Shown: one piece after another, positions 8,105 through 16,122 of the stretch
Layout: every line of letters starts with the position of its first letter
Position numbering within the stretch: the first letter of the stretch is position 1
NCBI GenBank assembly: GCA_003232015.1
Contig: QIKU01000164.1
Coordinates: 1 to 25,657, forward strand
Reading direction: 5' to 3'
Length of the DNA: 25,657 nucleotides
Origin: Gammaproteobacteria bacterium
Lineage (GTDB): Bacteria; Pseudomonadota; Gammaproteobacteria; UBA6429
Notes under the pieces: generated by a model
Seen by the model: only the letters and a program-made list of their open reading frames with translations
Told to the model about the DNA's origin: nothing
Databases searched by the model: none
Program-made: the position numbers and the translations under genes

Positions 8105-9682
8105 ATGAAGAACAATCTCCCCATTAATGATACTGAGCATGAATTAGCTGATAATGAAGTTATTATATCTGCTACGGATTTAAAAGGCGCTATTACGCGT
8201 ACCAATGAAACATTTAAGACCATTAGCGGTTTCAGTGAAGAAGAACTTTTTGGCAAAAATCATAATGTAGTACGCCACCCCGACATGCCACCGGCTGCTT
8301 TTGCAGATTTGTGGAATACGATGAAACAGGACAAACACTGGATAGGGATTGTTAAAAATCGTTGCAAAGATGGTAGTTTTTATTGGGTTGATGCCTTTGT
8401 TACCCCCCTGTTTAAAAATGGAAAAATATCAGGTTATAACTCTACACGCGTTAAAGCGGGTAAGGAATCAATTAACCGGGCCGAAAAACTTTACCGAGCC
8501 ATTTGGGCTAATAAGTTAAAATTGCCAAAATTTAAACTGGATTATGCGGTTAAACTAACCGGATTATTTAGTAGTTTGCAATTTATTGCACTAGCCAGTT
8601 TATTTTTTACTGCTCAGATATCAATGTTGGCAGCAACAGTTGCCTGGATATCGGTTAGTGTATTGGGTTACTTCTTTGCAAAAATATTATTAAAGCCGAT
8701 AGCAATATTGGCTGCACAGGCTCGGGCAGATATTTATAATCCATTGGCTCAATATATTTATACTGGGCGGCATGACGAAGCAGGGCAGATAGAACTATCG
8801 AAAAAGATGCTTGCTGGGCTGAACCGCACTAACCTTAAACGCTTGGATGAAGTGAGTGGAAAGCTGGCAAGCCATGCGGCAGACACGGCAGGTTTAGTAG
8901 GGGATACACGTAAGGGTATTCAGAGACAGTTATCTGAAATTGAACAAGTTGCAACGGCAATGAATGAAATGACAGCGACGGTGCAGGAAGTTGCTCGTAA
9001 TACCCAAAGTGCATCGGATGTGGCAAATAATGCAAATGAGCAAGCCGGTATTGGTGTCGCAAAAATCTCTGCTACAGTACAGGTCATCGAATCATTGTCG
9101 GCCGATATTAAAGAAACAGAGCAATCTATTCAGGAATTGGCCGATAATAGTGTTGAAATTGGTTCGGTACTCGATGTGATTAAAGGCGTTGCCGAGCAAA
9201 CCAACTTACTGGCATTAAATGCTGCGATTGAAGCCGCACGGGCGGGTGAGCAGGGGCGTGGTTTTGCGGTGGTAGCCGATGAAGTTCGCACTTTGGCGAG
9301 CCGGACTCAGGAATCAACGAAAGAAATCCAGACGATGATCGAGAAAATTCAGCAGGGAACCCAAAGTGCCGTGGATAAAATGGCCGATGTGCGACAACGT
9401 TCTAATGAAGGGATGGAAAATGTGGTGACTTCATCCGATGCCATTCAGGAGATGAAAAAGGCCGTTGAAACAATGAGTAGCCTGAATATTCAAATTGCTA
9501 GCGCGGCTGAAGAACAAAGTGTAGTGAGCGGTACGATTGCCGAGAATATTGAAAATATTAACATGGTTTCACAATCAACGGATACAACCGCGACTGAAAT
9601 GTTAGCAACGACGCAAGATTTAGCCGGGCTTGCTACCGAAATTCACACTATGATTAATCAGTTTGAAGAAGTGGCTAAATAA
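8105..9682 (+). CDS. PAS-domain methyl-accepting chemotaxis protein, Aer-like
   Basis: A chemoreceptor that probably senses redox or energy state through an N-terminal PAS domain and signals to CheA/CheW. Residues about 15-115 form the PAS domain in the Aer arrangement, with [20 protein letters not shown], the loop [11 protein letters not shown] and [19 protein letters not shown]. Two adjoining hydrophobic stretches at about 152-172 and 174-196 would anchor it as a hairpin, leaving the sensor in the cytoplasm, as in Aer. The signalling domain has the highly conserved tip at about 361-395 ([20 protein letters not shown] and onward). The 525-aa length fits. No NWETF-like methyltransferase tether is present; the protein ends EEVAK. 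Flavin binding is likely by family but not proven. The gene stands alone with a sigma-28-type promoter. GGAG at 8091-8094 is its ribosome site. Confidence 0.92.
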   Translation: MKNNLPINDTEHELADNEVIISATDLKGAITRTNETFKTISGFSEEELFGKNHNVVRHPDMPPAAFADLWNTMKQDKHWIGIVKNRCKDGSFYWVDAFVTPLFKNGKISGYNSTRVKAGKESINRAEKLYRAIWANKLKLPKFKLDYAVKLTGLFSSLQFIALASLFFTAQISMLAATVAWISVSVLGYFFAKILLKPIAILAAQARADIYNPLAQYIYTGRHDEAGQIELSKKMLAGLNRTNLKRLDEVSGKLASHAADTAGLVGDTRKGIQRQLSEIEQVATAMNEMTATVQEVARNTQSASDVANNANEQAGIGVAKISATVQVIESLSADIKETEQSIQELADNSVEIGSVLDVIKGVAEQTNLLALNAAIEAARAGEQGRGFAVVADEVRTLASRTQESTKEIQTMIEKIQQGTQSAVDKMADVRQRSNEGMENVVTSSDAIQEMKKAVETMSSLNIQIASAAEEQSVVSGTIAENIENINMVSQSTDTTATEMLATTQDLAGLATEIHTMINQFEEVAK

Positions 9683-9848
9683 AAATAATATTTAAGATCA
9701 ATACGTTAAATATGCTTGTTACGGTGGTTATTGTGCTTATATAACAGTAGGTACTTCCTGTTTGTGTTAATCCTTGCTAATATACTGGCATTAAATTTTC
9801 TCAATGTCGTTATAGATATAATCAATAATTAATACGGGGCTCAATATC

Positions 9849-10748
9849 ATGGCTGATCGACGCTTACAGGTCTTTCACACAGTCGCTCGCTTGCTCAGTT
9901 TTACTAAAGCAGCGGATGAGCTTCATATGACCCAACCGGCGGTCACATTTCAGGTTCGCCAGTTAGAAGAACAGTTTAATACCCGCCTGTTTGACCGAAC
10001 CCACAATCGTATTAGTTTAACCGAGGCTGGGCATCGCGTTTTTGAGTCTGCCGGGAAAATATTCCAGTTGTATGCCGAAATGGATAATTCTGTTCGTGAA
10101 TTAACCGGTGATATCAGCGGCATTTTAATTTTGGGTGCCAGCACCACGATTGCCGAATACATGCTGCCTGTTTTATTGGGTGACTTTAAAGAAAAATTTC
10201 CCGATGTGGTTATTCGTTTAAAAGTGGCTAATACCGATGGTATTGTTTCCCAGGTTGAAAACAATATGATTGACCTCGGTGTGGTTGAGGCGCCGGTGAG
10301 CAACAAGAACCTGGTGGTTGAAAAATGCCGGGAAGATGAGCTGGTGCTGATTGTTCCTCTTAATCATCCGCTTGCCAATAACAGCGTTGTTTCTTTAGCT
10401 GAAATTACCAAGTACCCTTTTATTTGTCGGGAAGAGGGTTCAGGTACGCGTGAAGTTTTGACAGAAAGCATGCATGCAGCCGGGATCAGTAATGCAGATT
10501 TGAGCGTTTCAATGGAATTAGGTAGTTTAGAAGCGATAAAAGGTGCCGTGGAAGCGGGTATGGGTGTTTCTGTTTTATCCAGTGCCACCATCGTAAAAGA
10601 ACTTAAGCTGGGCAGCCTCGTTGCCATTAAACTTGACCCACCTTTAACCCGCCCATTCTCGTTTGTGCACCAAAAACAGAAATTCAGGGTTCGTGCAATG
10701 GATGAACTGCTGAACTTTGCGCGTAACTATTGCACTAATCACCCATAA
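9849..10748 (+). CDS. LysR family transcriptional regulator, CysL-like
   Basis: A 299-aa LysR-type regulator. Residues 1-60 hold the winged helix-turn-helix (FHTVARLLSFTKAADELHMTQ, then PAVTFQVRQLEEQFNTRLFDR). From about residue 90 follows the periplasmic-binding-protein-like effector domain, with GASTTIAEYMLP and the ligand loop EEGSGTRE. The effector domain looks most like the CysL/CysR-like group, whose members often regulate sulfur, nitrogen or carbon-fixation genes; the ligand here is unknown. It is followed after 19 bases by a gene of unknown function and then an AI-2E transporter, all on the same strand, so it is probably the first gene of that operon. No divergent target gene sits at its start. 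A role in sulfur metabolism would fit the organism but is only a guess. Confidence 0.92.
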   Translation: MADRRLQVFHTVARLLSFTKAADELHMTQPAVTFQVRQLEEQFNTRLFDRTHNRISLTEAGHRVFESAGKIFQLYAEMDNSVRELTGDISGILILGASTTIAEYMLPVLLGDFKEKFPDVVIRLKVANTDGIVSQVENNMIDLGVVEAPVSNKNLVVEKCREDELVLIVPLNHPLANNSVVSLAEITKYPFICREEGSGTREVLTESMHAAGISNADLSVSMELGSLEAIKGAVEAGMGVSVLSSATIVKELKLGSLVAIKLDPPLTRPFSFVHQKQKFRVRAMDELLNFARNYCTNHP

Positions 10749-10767
10749 TACTTAAAAGGATACGCTC

Positions 10768-11151
10768 TTGAAAAAGAGTGAAACAAAACTTCTTAAACAA
10801 TTTAGAGCCCTGCCTGAAGATGCACAACGCTCGGTTATTCATTTTTGTGACTTCTTAAGTTCACAACATCCTGTTACTTCGAGTGAAATTCCTCAACCTA
10901 AAGACATTGCGCGCCCGAGTAGTGAGTCGGTTGTATTAGCTATGCGGCGTTTATCTGAAACATATTTTATGCTGGATAACGACAATATACTGACAGAAGC
11001 ATCAGCACTGATGTCACAGCATATTTTACAGGGACGCGAAGCAATCGAAGTGATTGATGAACTTGAAACGTTGTTTGAAAAATATTATGACGAGCTGTTA
11101 GCTACAGCTAAATTAGATACAGATGATAACAGGGGTGACAGCCATGCTTAA
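10768..11151 (+). CDS. Conserved protein of unknown function next to AI-2E transporter
   Basis: A 127-aa cytoplasmic protein starting at TTG 10768. The ribosome site AAAAGGA (10754-10760) is well placed for this codon, and no ATG or GTG fits as well. The first 30 residues (KLLKQFRALPEDAQRSVIHF) look like a short helical segment of the kind found in DUF2281-like small proteins. The middle, SVVLAMRRLSETYFMLD, and the end, ALMSQHILQGREAIEVIDEL, look conserved and amphipathic. I recall similar unnamed proteins beside AI-2E transporters in other gammaproteobacteria. The stop codon overlaps the transporter start by eight bases, so the two are translationally coupled. No catalytic motif is visible and no function is proposed. 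Confidence 0.82.
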   Translation: MKKSETKLLKQFRALPEDAQRSVIHFCDFLSSQHPVTSSEIPQPKDIARPSSESVVLAMRRLSETYFMLDNDNILTEASALMSQHILQGREAIEVIDELETLFEKYYDELLATAKLDTDDNRGDSHA

Positions 11152-12211
11152 AACATTAGGTGAGTGGTTCCATCGATACTTATCCGACCCTCAAGCCGTT
11201 GTATTAGCCCTGTTACTTGTTATTGGCTTTACCATTATTATCACGATGAGTGATATGTTAATGCCTGCACTTGCGGCACTGGTGATTGCTTATTTACTGG
11301 AAGGGTTGGTCAGGTTTGTGCAAAAATATCATGCAAACCGGCTTTACGCGGTTATCCTGGTGTTTTCACTGTTTATTGCCTTTTTGTTTTTCTTTTTCGG
11401 TGCTCTGGTTCCTCTGGTTTCATCACAGCTAACTGAATTTGTTAAGGAAGTGCCTAATTATATTGGTTTTGCACAACAGGCCCTGCTGCAATTACCTCAG
11501 CATGTTTCATTTATTAATGACACTCAAATACTGGAAATCACCGCGGTTGTGAATAAGGAAATAGCCGGTTTTGGACAAACCGTTGTTGCCGGAACTTTGT
11601 CTTCCATCCCCGGGCTCTTAACACTGGTGGTCTATGCCATTTTAGTGCCGTTGCTGGTTTTCTTTTTCCTGAAAGATAAAGATGTTTTATTGAAATGGTG
11701 TTCTTCATTTTTACCGCAACAACGTGATTTAATGTCTGGAGTCTGGAGCGAGGTTGATCAGCAAATTGGTAACTATATTCGTGGCAAAGTCTGGGAAATA
11801 TTTATTGTCGGTGTTGTAACTTATATTGTTTTCGCTATCTTTGGTTTAAAGTATGCACTGTTACTGAGTGCTGTGGTGGGCTTGTCGGTTCTTATTCCTT
11901 ACATCGGAGCAACGGTGGTGAGTATTCCGGTTGCAGCGGTTGCCTATTTTCAATGGGGTATCACAAGTGACTTCTGGTATCTTATTATTGCTTATTTTGT
12001 AGTACAGGCACTTGATGGCAATGTTTTAGTACCACTGCTGTTTTCAGAAGTGGTCAACCTGCACCCGGTTGCCATTATTTTAAGTATTATTATTTTTGGC
12101 GGGCTGTGGGGTTTCTGGGGGGTTTTCTTTGCGATCCCATTGGGCACATTGGTGAACGCGCTATTAATTGCATGGCCTAGAATCGGGCGGGAAGAACAGC
12201 AGGCTGCCTGA
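11144..12211 (+). CDS. AI-2E family transporter (PerM/YdiK/TqsA type)
   Basis: An inner-membrane protein of 355 residues with about seven to eight hydrophobic segments (near 16-34, 36-56, 68-95, 150-177, 216-270, 276-300 and 308-345) and a soluble helical part at about 96-148. Family marks are the glycine- and proline-rich LIPYIGATVVSIPVA (250-264), LDGNVLVPLLF (290-300) and GGLWGFWGVFFAIPLGTL (319-336). Members export small molecules or act as Na+/H+ antiporters; the substrate cannot be read from sequence, and the AI-2 name should not be taken literally. ATG 11144 is preferred over an upstream in-frame start because AGGGGTG (11131-11137) is a proper ribosome site for it. It overlaps the preceding gene by eight bases. 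An inverted-repeat element follows the stop. Confidence 0.92.
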   Translation: MLKTLGEWFHRYLSDPQAVVLALLLVIGFTIIITMSDMLMPALAALVIAYLLEGLVRFVQKYHANRLYAVILVFSLFIAFLFFFFGALVPLVSSQLTEFVKEVPNYIGFAQQALLQLPQHVSFINDTQILEITAVVNKEIAGFGQTVVAGTLSSIPGLLTLVVYAILVPLLVFFFLKDKDVLLKWCSSFLPQQRDLMSGVWSEVDQQIGNYIRGKVWEIFIVGVVTYIVFAIFGLKYALLLSAVVGLSVLIPYIGATVVSIPVAAVAYFQWGITSDFWYLIIAYFVVQALDGNVLVPLLFSEVVNLHPVAIILSIIIFGGLWGFWGVFFAIPLGTLVNALLIAWPRIGREEQQAA

Positions 12212-12229
12212 TTTAAGTTTAAGAATTTT

Positions 12230-12337
12230 TTAACCACGAAGGACATGAAGAGCACGAAGGAAAATCAAAAGATTCGAATTTTGGCTGAATTATAAATATT
12301 TTTTCTTTGTACTCTTCGTGGCCAATATCTTTTGATC
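12230..12337. repeat. Intergenic inverted repeat of the CACGAAG type, copy 2 (three and two 9-nt units)
   Basis: The left arm after TTAA consists of three 9-nt units: CCACGAAGG (12234-12242), ACATGAAGA (12243-12251), GCACGAAGG (12252-12260). The right arm is the reverse complement of two such units (12304-12321). An additional matched pair, ATCAAAAGAT (12264-12273) and ATCTTTTGAT (12327-12336), borders the element. It lies between the convergent AI-2E transporter and phoH genes and may end transcription from both sides. Confidence 0.75.
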
Positions 12338-12345
12338 TTTATATT

Positions 12346-13749
12346 TTACAAAACTTCTGAAGAATAATCCGCCAGCCTTGAACGTTCGCCACGCATTAAC
12401 GTTATATGCCCACTGTGTTCCCAGTTTTTAAAGCGATCCACTACATAGGTTAGCCCCGAGGTAGTTTCAGTTAAGTAAGGTGTATCAATCTGGGAAATAT
12501 TTCCCAGACAAACAACTTTTGTATTGGGCCCGGCACGGGTAATAAGTGTTTTTAATTGTTTGGGGGTTAAATTCTGTGCTTCATCAATAATAATAAAACG
12601 GTTAAGGAAGGTTCGGCCACGCATAAAGTTAACCGAACGGATCTTGATGTGCTTGCTGATAACATCATTGGTTGCAGCGCGTCCCCATGAACCGCTTTCG
12701 CCATCTGTTTTTGTTAACACTTCAAGGTTATCCATTAATGCTCCCATCCACGGGGTCATCTTTTCTTCTTCAGTGCCCGGTAAAAAGCCAATATCGTCGG
12801 CCACTGGCACGGTAACCCGAGTCATAATAATTTCGCTATAAACTTCTTTTTCAATGGTTTGTTGTAAACCGGCTGCCAATGTAAGCAGTGTTTTGCCGGT
12901 ACCGGCTATTCCCATCAGAGAAACAAAATCAATATCCGGGTTCATTAGCAAATTTAGTGCAAAATTCTGTTCCTGATTTCGGGCTTTAATTCCCCAAACT
13001 GCATTATTGGTTTTAGTGTAGTCCTGGGTTGTTTCAATAATGGCACTGTCTTCATCTATCGCATGAACCCGGTAGCTGTCTTTTTTGTGGTTATTGTTAT
13101 TATATATAAAACTGTTTACCGTCCAGTCTTTTACATCCGGACCGGTTACTTTATAGAAAGTGTGGCCTTCTTCAACCCATGAATCCATTTTGCTGGAATG
13201 ATTTTCCCAGAAGCTGTCATCGAGCTGGTGCAGTCCGGTATACAGAAGATCAGCATCTTCAAGTACTTTATCATTAAAATATTCTTCTGAATGAAGGCCT
13301 AGTACAGAAGCCTTGATACGCATATTGATATCTTTAGATACCAGGGTGATGGTTGTTTTGGGTAGTGTTTTTGCCAGGGCAACAACTGTGTTTAAAATAG
13401 TGTTATCGGGTGAATGGCTGGGCAGGTAGTCCGGTAGTTCAGAGTTATAGGCCTGTGTTTGAATAAATAATTTACCGTGAACAAGATCACTGTCTTTTGA
13501 CGGATTCAGGTCTAGTGGCAAACCTTTACTAATATTATTTGAGCCGTGTTTTAGTATTAAATCATCAAGAAAACGGCTGGCTTGCCTTGCATTGCGTGCA
13601 ACTTCCGAGTTGCCTTTTTTATTTGCATCCAGTTCTTCCAGCACCATCATTGGAATAAATATATCGTGTTCCTGAAAGCGGAACAGTGCTGTTGGGTCGT
13701 GCATGAGTACATTTGAATCAAGTACGAAAAGACGTTTTGCTGATTCCAC
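12346..13749 (-). CDS. PIN-PhoH family ATPase/ribonuclease (PhoH2/YlaK type)
   Basis: A 467-aa fusion of an N-terminal PIN ribonuclease domain (about 5-150) and a C-terminal PhoH ATPase (about 255-465). PIN acidic residues are visible at D11 (VLDSNVLMHD), E39, D115 and D140. The PhoH part has Walker A GIAGTGKT at 280-287 and Walker B IIIDEAQN at 386-393, with the family marks MTRVTVPVADDIGFLPG and GNISQIDTPYL. Known PhoH2 proteins unwind and cut RNA; activity here is inferred. The start is GTG 13749, because the PIN domain needs the KRLFVLD segment right after it; the ribosome site is weak. It lies 8 bases after bcp and is the last gene of gcvR-bcp-phoH. In mycobacteria PhoH2 pairs with an antitoxin, but none is seen here. 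Confidence 0.92.
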   Translation of the reverse strand: MESAKRLFVLDSNVLMHDPTALFRFQEHDIFIPMMVLEELDANKKGNSEVARNARQASRFLDDLILKHGSNNISKGLPLDLNPSKDSDLVHGKLFIQTQAYNSELPDYLPSHSPDNTILNTVVALAKTLPKTTITLVSKDINMRIKASVLGLHSEEYFNDKVLEDADLLYTGLHQLDDSFWENHSSKMDSWVEEGHTFYKVTGPDVKDWTVNSFIYNNNNHKKDSYRVHAIDEDSAIIETTQDYTKTNNAVWGIKARNQEQNFALNLLMNPDIDFVSLMGIAGTGKTLLTLAAGLQQTIEKEVYSEIIMTRVTVPVADDIGFLPGTEEEKMTPWMGALMDNLEVLTKTDGESGSWGRAATNDVISKHIKIRSVNFMRGRTFLNRFIIIDEAQNLTPKQLKTLITRAGPNTKVVCLGNISQIDTPYLTETTSGLTYVVDRFKNWEHSGHITLMRGERSRLADYSSEVL

Positions 13750-13757
13750 TGTGGTTA

Positions 13758-14246
13758 TTATTTCTCTTTGTTTTGTTTGTTTAATGATTTTACAGCTTTA
13801 AGTACTTCGTCTGCATGGCCTGCGACTTTTACTTTTCGCCATTCATGTCGTAACTTGCCTTTTTTATCGATTAAGAAAGTGCTGCGTTCAATACCACGTA
13901 CTTTTTTACCATACATGTTTTTCATTTTGATGACATCGAACAGCTTGCAAAGCACTTCGTCCGTATCAGCCAGCAAGTCAAACTTATAGCCTTGTTTGGT
14001 TCTGAAATTTTCATGTGACTTTATGCTGTCGCGTGACACGCCAAGAATAACCGTTTGCTGGCGTTTGAATTTGCTTAAGCTTGCCTGAAAGTCGATGCCT
14101 TCCTGAGTGCAGCCGGGGGTGCTGTCTTTGGGGTAAAAATAAATAACAACATTGTTGTCTTTAAGTGAAGCAAGTGAAATATTTTTATCCCCGGTTGCTG
14201 CAAGGGTAAATTTTGGAACAGCTTTGTTTAATTCAACGGTTGGCAT
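13758..14246 (-). CDS. bcp: Peroxiredoxin of the Bcp/PrxQ family (thioredoxin-dependent thiol peroxidase)
   Basis: A 162-aa cytoplasmic peroxiredoxin that reduces hydrogen peroxide and organic peroxides with thioredoxin. The peroxidatic cysteine is C46 in YPKDSTPGCTQEG. The nearby resolving cysteine of E. coli Bcp (C50) is replaced by isoleucine. The only other visible cysteine is C100 in DEVLCKLFDV, so resolution may use C100 or an outside thiol. Other family marks are ADTDEVLC and GIERSTFLIDKKG. It lies between gcvR (19 bases) and phoH (8 bases), matching the gcvR-bcp order of other gammaproteobacteria. Family is certain; the one-cysteine versus two-cysteine mechanism is open. Confidence 0.96.
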   Translation of the reverse strand: MPTVELNKAVPKFTLAATGDKNISLASLKDNNVVIYFYPKDSTPGCTQEGIDFQASLSKFKRQQTVILGVSRDSIKSHENFRTKQGYKFDLLADTDEVLCKLFDVIKMKNMYGKKVRGIERSTFLIDKKGKLRHEWRKVKVAGHADEVLKAVKSLNKQNKEK

Positions 14247-14265
14247 GGTTATTCAGGTTCTGTTA

Positions 14266-14832
14266 TTAATGTATTTTTAGTGGTTCAATAATGGAATCGA
14301 GATTGAGTTCATCGCTAAACTCTAAAAATTCTTCACGTAAACTGGGTATATGCATGGTTGTGGGGATTTCAATAGTAATGGTAAGCGCAAACATTTTAGT
14401 CCCCGTGTGCGCGGCATTAAAACTGTCGGTTTGCAGATCGTGAATATTAATTTTTCGGTTATAAAAAAAGTCCGTTACTTTATGAACAATGCCGGGGCTA
14501 TCAAGCGCAAGTACTTCAACACTGTAAGGAATAGCGGCTTGCTGGTTGGTGCGTTGCTCAGTGTGTTTAACCAGCAAGGTTAATTTTAATTTGTCCTGTA
14601 GCCCTGGAAGTGTTTGTTCAAGTTTGGCAATGTTATTCCATTGCCCCTCTATCAGCATGATAAGTGCAAACTCCCCACCGAGCAGGCTCATGCGGGACTC
14701 GCAAATACTGCATTGTTGTTGAGTGATAGCTTCGGTTAAACTGGCAACCAGACCGGGTCGATCTTCGCCGAGTGCGGTAATAACAAGTAAATTTTTATTA
14801 TTCGTGTCTGTGTGGGTTGTTTCTAAAACCAT
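14266..14832 (-). CDS. gcvR: Glycine cleavage system regulator GcvR (two ACT domains)
   Basis: In E. coli GcvR binds glycine and keeps the activator GcvA from turning on the gcvTHP operon. The 188-aa protein has two ACT domains, at about 15-90 (LLVITALGEDRPGLVASLTEAI) and 102-185 (YSVEVLALDSPGIVHKVTDFF). No DNA-binding domain is visible, as expected. It is divergent from dapA and heads the gcvR-bcp-phoH group, which agrees with the E. coli neighbourhood dapA-gcvR-bcp. Many relatives are annotated only as ACT proteins, so the exact regulatory target here is inferred from synteny. No clear ribosome site lies before ATG 14832. Confidence 0.88.
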   Translation of the reverse strand: MVLETTHTDTNNKNLLVITALGEDRPGLVASLTEAITQQQCSICESRMSLLGGEFALIMLIEGQWNNIAKLEQTLPGLQDKLKLTLLVKHTEQRTNQQAAIPYSVEVLALDSPGIVHKVTDFFYNRKINIHDLQTDSFNAAHTGTKMFALTITIEIPTTMHIPSLREEFLEFSDELNLDSIIEPLKIH

Positions 14833-15194
14833 AGGCTAATGTTGAAGTGTTTTACCTGTGTTTGTCAACAATATCCTGCTTTAAATATTTTTTGGCATTA
14901 ACGGCTTTGCTTTGTGTGGTTTTGGCTATTAAACCACAGCGTGATTTAGCCTCAATTTGCCAATAGCTGGCTTTATTGCTCTATTGACTATTTTAGTCAT
15001 GATTCGGTCATTATGTCGATTATTAGTAGATTCTCTTTAGTCCGGTTTGTTGGATATTAATTGATTATAAACAATGGCTTGCAGTAGATTCACTAGAACA
15101 TCATCGTGTTTAAATCTGCAGTTTTACTTGAGTTTGCGGGCGCTCACAAGTACTATGTGCGATTCGAATTTTGGGCTTTAATGTGGAGTAAAAT
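14833..15194. other. Divergent gcvR / dapA intergenic region (362 bases)
   Basis: No convincing gene or known structured RNA was found. Visible are an 8-bp stem TGTGGTTT / AAACCACA (14915-14922, 14931-14938) without a T tail, the palindrome listed at 14984-15000, and two copies of AGTAGATTC (15025-15033 and 15083-15091). TTGATT (15061-15066) and TAGATT (15085-15090) with an 18-nt spacer could be a promoter for dapA. GGAG at 15185-15188 is the dapA ribosome site. Confidence 0.5.
14984..15000. promoter_or_regulatory. Possible Rrf2/IscR type-1 operator
   Basis: TTGACTATTTTAGTCAT contains TGACTA-TTT-TAGTCA, a perfect 6-bp-arm palindrome. Its core resembles the IscR type-1 motif (about GACTAWWWTAGTC as I recall it). 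It also contains a -35-like TTGACT, but the best -10 (CATTAT, 15009-15014) is two bases too far. Which gene it serves is unclear. Confidence 0.4.
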
Positions 15195-16097
15195 ATGTCT
15201 TCAAATGTAATTCAAGGGAGTATTGTGGCCTTGGTTACGCCGATGTTTGCGGACGGCCGGGTGGATGATGTGTGTTTGGCAGATTTAATCGAGTTTCACA
15301 TCAAAAATGGCACCGATGCGATTGTTGCGATGGGGACGACGGGTGAATCCGCCACGTTGGACGAAAAAGAGCATTGTCAGGTAGTGAAGCAAATTATTGA
15401 GTGTGCCGCCGGGCGCATTCCCATTATTGCCGGAACTGGTGCGAACTCCACAACCGAAGCCATCCATTTAACGCGTTGTGCGGCCGATGCCGGTGCCGAT
15501 GCCTGTTTGCTGGTAACACCGTACTACAATAAGCCAACGCAGGAAGGTCTGTATCTGCATTTCAAAGCAATTGCTGAAGCAGTTGATATACCACAGATTT
15601 TATACAATGTGCCGGGGCGTACCGCAGTTGATATGTTGCCTGAAACAGTACAACGGCTGGCTGAAATAAAAAACATTGTCGGTATTAAAGAAGCCACCGG
15701 TGATATTGCGCGCGCAGTTGATATTATGGAACGTTGCTCCGATACCAGCTTATACGGTGATTTTGCCTTGTATAGCGGCGATGACGCGACGGCAATGGAC
15801 TGTATTTTAAGAGGTGCCAAAGGTGACATTTCGGTAACCGCGAATGTAGCACCTCAGGCGATGCATGCGATGTGTGCCGCAGCATTGGTGGGTGATGCCA
15901 CGACAGCAGCGAAATTAAATAAACCACTGTTGGGATTGCACGAAACTTTATTCATTGAAGCGAATCCTATCCCGGTGAAGTGGGCATTAACTGAAATGGA
16001 TTTAATCAAAACAGGGCAACGTTTACCAATGACCGTATTGTCTGATCAATATCATGAAGTTGTACGCAAAGCAATGCATGCTGCTGGTTTAAATTAG
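15195..16097 (+). CDS. dapA: 4-hydroxy-tetrahydrodipicolinate synthase
   Basis: DapA condenses pyruvate with aspartate semialdehyde, the first step specific to lysine and diaminopimelate synthesis. The 300-aa protein aligns with E. coli DapA with an offset of four. The Schiff-base lysine is K165 (GIKEATGD); T48, T49 (GTTGES), Y137 and R142 (LYNVPGRT) complete the active site. Of the lysine feedback-site residues, S52, A53, H60, N84, E88 and Y110 are kept, while the position of E. coli His53 is Glu57; feedback inhibition by lysine is therefore likely but may be altered. GGAG (15185-15188) supports ATG 15195. bamC follows after 25 bases, and dapA, bamC, the MBL hydrolase and purC probably form one operon, as in Pseudomonas. 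Confidence 0.97.
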   Translation: MSSNVIQGSIVALVTPMFADGRVDDVCLADLIEFHIKNGTDAIVAMGTTGESATLDEKEHCQVVKQIIECAAGRIPIIAGTGANSTTEAIHLTRCAADAGADACLLVTPYYNKPTQEGLYLHFKAIAEAVDIPQILYNVPGRTAVDMLPETVQRLAEIKNIVGIKEATGDIARAVDIMERCSDTSLYGDFALYSGDDATAMDCILRGAKGDISVTANVAPQAMHAMCAAALVGDATTAAKLNKPLLGLHETLFIEANPIPVKWALTEMDLIKTGQRLPMTVLSDQYHEVVRKAMHAAGLN

Positions 16098-16122
16098 AAT
16101 TATTATTTTATGTAGGTTTAAA

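Noticed and set aside
9688..9713. Inverted repeat ATATTTAA / TTAAATAT after the PAS chemoreceptor, considered as a terminator
   Set aside because: The stem is entirely A-T with a 10-nt loop and no T tract follows.
9762..9786. TTGTGT and TATACT before the LysR gene as a promoter
   Set aside because: The spacer is only 13 nt, too short for sigma-70.
9849..12211. Idea that the LysR / unknown / AI-2E group is a new quorum-sensing system
   Set aside because: The AI-2E family name does not imply AI-2 transport, and no signal synthase or receptor is present.
12346..13749. Reading the PIN-PhoH protein as the toxin of a toxin-antitoxin pair
   Set aside because: The gene before it is bcp, a peroxiredoxin; no small antitoxin-like gene lies beside it.
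14915..14938. TGTGGTTT / AAACCACA hairpin upstream of gcvR, considered as a terminator or riboswitch part
   Set aside because: No T tail on either strand and no surrounding structure matching a known riboswitch.
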